Positions 61,955 to 64,000 of a DNA stretch of 64,000 nucleotides are shown here, piece after piece. A program made the translations under genes and the position numbers. The DNA comes from Amycolatopsis bartoniae (GTDB lineage: Bacteria > Actinomycetota > Actinomycetes > Mycobacteriales > Pseudonocardiaceae). The stretch covers positions 113,555-177,554 of the forward strand of contig NZ_JACHWH010000011.1 in assembly GCF_014191255.1 (NCBI RefSeq), written 5' to 3'. Below the pieces are notes generated by a model that did no database searches, was not told where the DNA came from, and worked only from the letters and a program-made list of their open reading frames with translations. Position 1 is the stretch's first letter. Every line of letters begins with the position of its first letter.

Positions 61955-63141
61955 AGCACCATGTCCCATCGAGGTTCGCTGTCGCTCAGCGCGGCGTGCA
62001 GGGTGAGCGCGACTCCGGCCGCGCCCCGCAGGAAACCGGCGCCGAGTTCCGGTCCGCCCGGGCGGACCACGCCGAGCAGTGCCCGCGCGAGGTCCGCGAA
62101 GCGCTGCTGCCGGGTCGTGTTGTAGAGCCGGCAGGCCAGGAGCAGGAGGCCGGCGACTCCGTGGCAGATGCCGGGTTCCATCCGCGGCTCCTCGGCCAGC
62201 CCTCTTTCCAGCGCCCGGGCGGCGATCCCGGGCCACTCGCCGGAGGCGAGCCCTGCCGAGACCGCGGCGAGTGCCAGGGCACTCGCAGCGCCGCAGTCGC
62301 CGTAGCACCACGCCTGGTTGGTGCCGTACTGCACCCCGCGCTCCCCGGTGAAGGTCGGGAACCGCGGCCGGCCGGGAGCCGGCGCGGGCAACGCGGCTCG
62401 CGAGCGAGCCAGGTGACCGGCGGCCGCACGGAACCGCCTGCGCTCGGCCTCGAAGCGCGCGAGGCAGGCCGCCGCGCCGGGAATGCCGTGCGCAACCCCC
62501 CAGTCGTGGTAGAACTCGCCCGCCACGTGGGGAGGACGGCGCCGGTACCCCGACCGCGGGGTCCGCCAGGTTCCGGGCGCGTCCTGGTTCGCGGCCAGCC
62601 AGGAGGCCGCGGCCTCGGCCAGGCTCGGGTCCCCGCAGGTCCGGGCGAGCAGCCGCCCGAGCACCAGGACTCCCGTCGTTCCGAAGACGAGATCGAAGTG
62701 CGACGGCGCATCCGGCTCCATGCTCGCGGCCATGCGGCTCGCGGCGGCGGTGACGCCGGGAACCGTCCGTGGTGCGCAGTCCGCGAGTGTCCACAGTAGA
62801 CCTGAGTGGCCGGTCAGCAACGAGACGTGGTACTCCGGCGAACGCTCGAGGAAGCGCCAGAGCGCGACGATGCTCGCCTCCCGGACCTCCGCCGCCCGGC
62901 CGCCGTCCGCGCCCATCGGTGCGGCCGTGACCGTGTCCGCCAGGACCGCAATTCCCGCCAGACCGCCGCTGAGCGCCACCTCCCCGAGCCGCCGACTGTC
63001 CTCCGGCCTGCCGAGTAATTCTTCGGCGTGCCCCAGGGCTTCGGCGACGAGCGAGCGGTAGAGACCGAGCGCGCCGGGCCACTCACGCGTGGCGCCGACC
63101 GGAAGCCAAGTTCCTCCAGCCGTCGCGCCTTCCGTACTCAT
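61942..63141 (-). CDS. lanC: Lanthipeptide cyclase (LanC)
   Basis: This 399-residue cyclase makes lanthionine rings by adding Cys thiols to dehydroamino acids. Zinc ligands are visible: Cys279 in 'QAWCYGDCGAAS' and Cys326-His327 in 'PGICHGVAGLLLLACR'. 'YHDWGVAHGIPGAAACLARF' (His212/His218 region) is the other conserved block, and repeated 'GLAG', 'GHSGLLW' segments build the alpha/alpha toroid. ATG 63141 overlaps the methyltransferase stop (ATGA). It is coupled to lanB downstream. Confidence 0.92.
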   Translation of the reverse strand: MSTEGATAGGTWLPVGATREWPGALGLYRSLVAEALGHAEELLGRPEDSRRLGEVALSGGLAGIAVLADTVTAAPMGADGGRAAEVREASIVALWRFLERSPEYHVSLLTGHSGLLWTLADCAPRTVPGVTAAASRMAASMEPDAPSHFDLVFGTTGVLVLGRLLARTCGDPSLAEAAASWLAANQDAPGTWRTPRSGYRRRPPHVAGEFYHDWGVAHGIPGAAACLARFEAERRRFRAAAGHLARSRAALPAPAPGRPRFPTFTGERGVQYGTNQAWCYGDCGAASALALAAVSAGLASGEWPGIAARALERGLAEEPRMEPGICHGVAGLLLLACRLYNTTRQQRFADLARALLGVVRPGGPELGAGFLRGAAGVALTLHAALSDSEPRWDMVLCLS

Positions 63142-64000
63142 CGGCCCTCGGCCAGCTCGACGACCTGCTCCGCCGGACCCCGCCGAAAACGCCAGGAATG
63201 CCCGTCGCCACGCGGACCACCCGGCGGGCCCAGCCGCAGCCGGTACTGGCCGAGCGCGGGGCGGCCGCAGGAGTGCCAGTGCTCGACTGCCTTCCGCAGC
63301 CGGTCCGCCGCCGAGTGCGCGGTGCCACCGACGTAGAGGCTGGTGCCGCACAGCAGTGCCGCTCCTTCCGTGGCAGGGAGTCCGAGCCCCGCGACCAGCT
63401 TGCGACCGAGGCTGCCGCCGCTGAGCCGGACCGCCCTGGCGTCCGGCACGTCGAGACCGGCGAAGAAGAACAGATCGGCGAGCCGGTCCGGCTCGACACC
63501 GAGGTCCTCCTCGGCAACGGCCTCAGCCGCGGGCAGCCGGACCGCTTCATACGGGGGAACATCGCCGCCCAGTCCGGCACCCGTCGCGCCCATGAAGTTG
63601 GCCGGCCCGGCGAGGCGGCCTGTCCACGATCCTCGCCGCGGCTCGGGCACCAGCTCGGTCAAGGGGTAGGTCGCGCCGTGGGAGAGCGGAACGAGTGCAC
63701 GGCCTCCACCGCTGAGTTGGTCCCACCAGGTACCGGGCACGACGCGGCAACCCGCCGTCGCGACGAGCCGGTCGTACGGCGCCCCGGGGAGGTGGCCGTC
63801 GGCGCCGTCACCGCCGACCACGTCGACGGTCGTGAACCCCAGTGCGCCGAGCCGTTCCGCGGCGGTGGCAGCGAGCTCGGAGTCCGTCTCGATCGTGACG
63901 ACGTGCCCGCTCGCACCTGCCAGCCGGGCCAGCAACGCCGCGTTGTACCCGGTGCCGGTACCGATCTCCAGCACCCGCATGCCTTCCTCTACGGCGAGCG
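63138..64000 (-). CDS. PCMT-like O-methyltransferase (5' end beyond window)
   Basis: The visible 280-plus residues match protein-L-isoaspartate methyltransferase homologues: SAM loop 'VLEIGTGTGYNAALLARLAG', 'VTIETDSELAATAAERLGAL', 'VVGGDGADGHLPGAPYDRLV' and 'WDQLSGGGRALVPLSH'. A C-terminal extension of about 130 residues ('GSLGRKLVAGLGLPATEGAA', 'YRLRLGPPGGPRGDGHSWR') is longer than housekeeping PCMT. Similar LanB/LanC-linked enzymes (OlvSA type) methylate an Asp side chain, giving succinimide or isoaspartate in the lanthipeptide. The frame continues to the right edge, so the start is outside the window. Confidence 0.85.
   Translation of the reverse strand, partial: LAVEEGMRVLEIGTGTGYNAALLARLAGASGHVVTIETDSELAATAAERLGALGFTTVDVVGGDGADGHLPGAPYDRLVATAGCRVVPGTWWDQLSGGGRALVPLSHGATYPLTELVPEPRRGSWTGRLAGPANFMGATGAGLGGDVPPYEAVRLPAAEAVAEEDLGVEPDRLADLFFFAGLDVPDARAVRLSGGSLGRKLVAGLGLPATEGAALLCGTSLYVGGTAHSAADRLRKAVEHWHSCGRPALGQYRLRLGPPGGPRGDGHSWRFRRGPAEQVVELAEGR

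Overview
The window is high-GC actinomycete DNA. Evidence is the strong G/C third-position bias, frequent GTG/TTG starts with GGAGG-type ribosome sites, Tat and lipobox signals, a PucR regulator, and a class I lanthipeptide cluster. The gene mix resembles Pseudonocardiaceae (Amycolatopsis-like); the genus is inference only.

Layout. (1) 1-5.05 kb: the end of an OLD-type ATPase/TOPRIM gene, then an IS graveyard (IS481 remnant, internally deleted IS256, an intact-looking IS110 transposase) and a shattered SAM-methyltransferase gene. (2) 5.05-18.06 kb: a catabolic island. A PucR regulator is divergent from an MHS permease that heads a long + strand operon: two acyl-CoA ligases, type B carboxylesterase, fumarylacetoacetase-family hydrolase, NTF2-like proteins, serine hydrolase and thiolase. 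Its 3' end is decaying (MDR and ABM remnants). (3) 18.06-19.7 kb: IS256 remnant carrying an IS5-type element, then an IS110 remnant. (4) 19.74-29.46 kb: a glycan-degradation cluster: LacI regulator with operator-like palindromes, secreted GH92 alpha-mannosidase, secreted propeller-like protein, and Tat-exported GH2 enzyme with an inserted discoidin domain. (5) 29.5-30.85 kb: remnants of a STAND/WD40 gene and of a xanthine-dehydrogenase-type subunit. (6) 30.85-40.9 kb: FAD monooxygenase, beta-propeller lipoprotein with a polysaccharide-deacetylase-like lipoprotein, broken membrane-protein duplication, DUF1345 protein, two coupled esterases and a DMFase-like lipoprotein. (7) 40.9-43.7 kb: fragments including a C-terminal piece of Cas1, and a truncated RHS-type secreted protein. 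(8) 44.0-49.4 kb: a copper/cupredoxin locus (CopC divergent from a CopD, two cupredoxin, YceI operon). (9) 49.4-52.8 kb: a dead integrated element: ABC-ATPase tail, membrane fragments, tyrosine-integrase pseudogene, tRNA-Pro 3' half with its terminator, IS256 remnant. (10) 52.8-64 kb: S41 peptidase, convergent with a tightly coupled minus-strand lanthipeptide operon (PCMT-like methyltransferase, LanC, LanB, ABC exporter, GNAT, P450, AMP-ligase) that continues beyond the right edge.

How the genes work together. In (2) the permease imports an acid or ester, esterases and ligases prepare CoA thioesters, and the thiolase and FAH-type enzyme cleave carbon bonds. In (4) LacI probably represses the exoglycosidases until their sugar is present. 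In (8) CopC/CopD and the cupredoxins handle extracytoplasmic copper. In (10) LanB dehydrates and LanC cyclises a precursor peptide not seen here; the PCMT homologue, P450, GNAT and AMP-ligase are likely tailoring enzymes, and the ABC protein exports the product.
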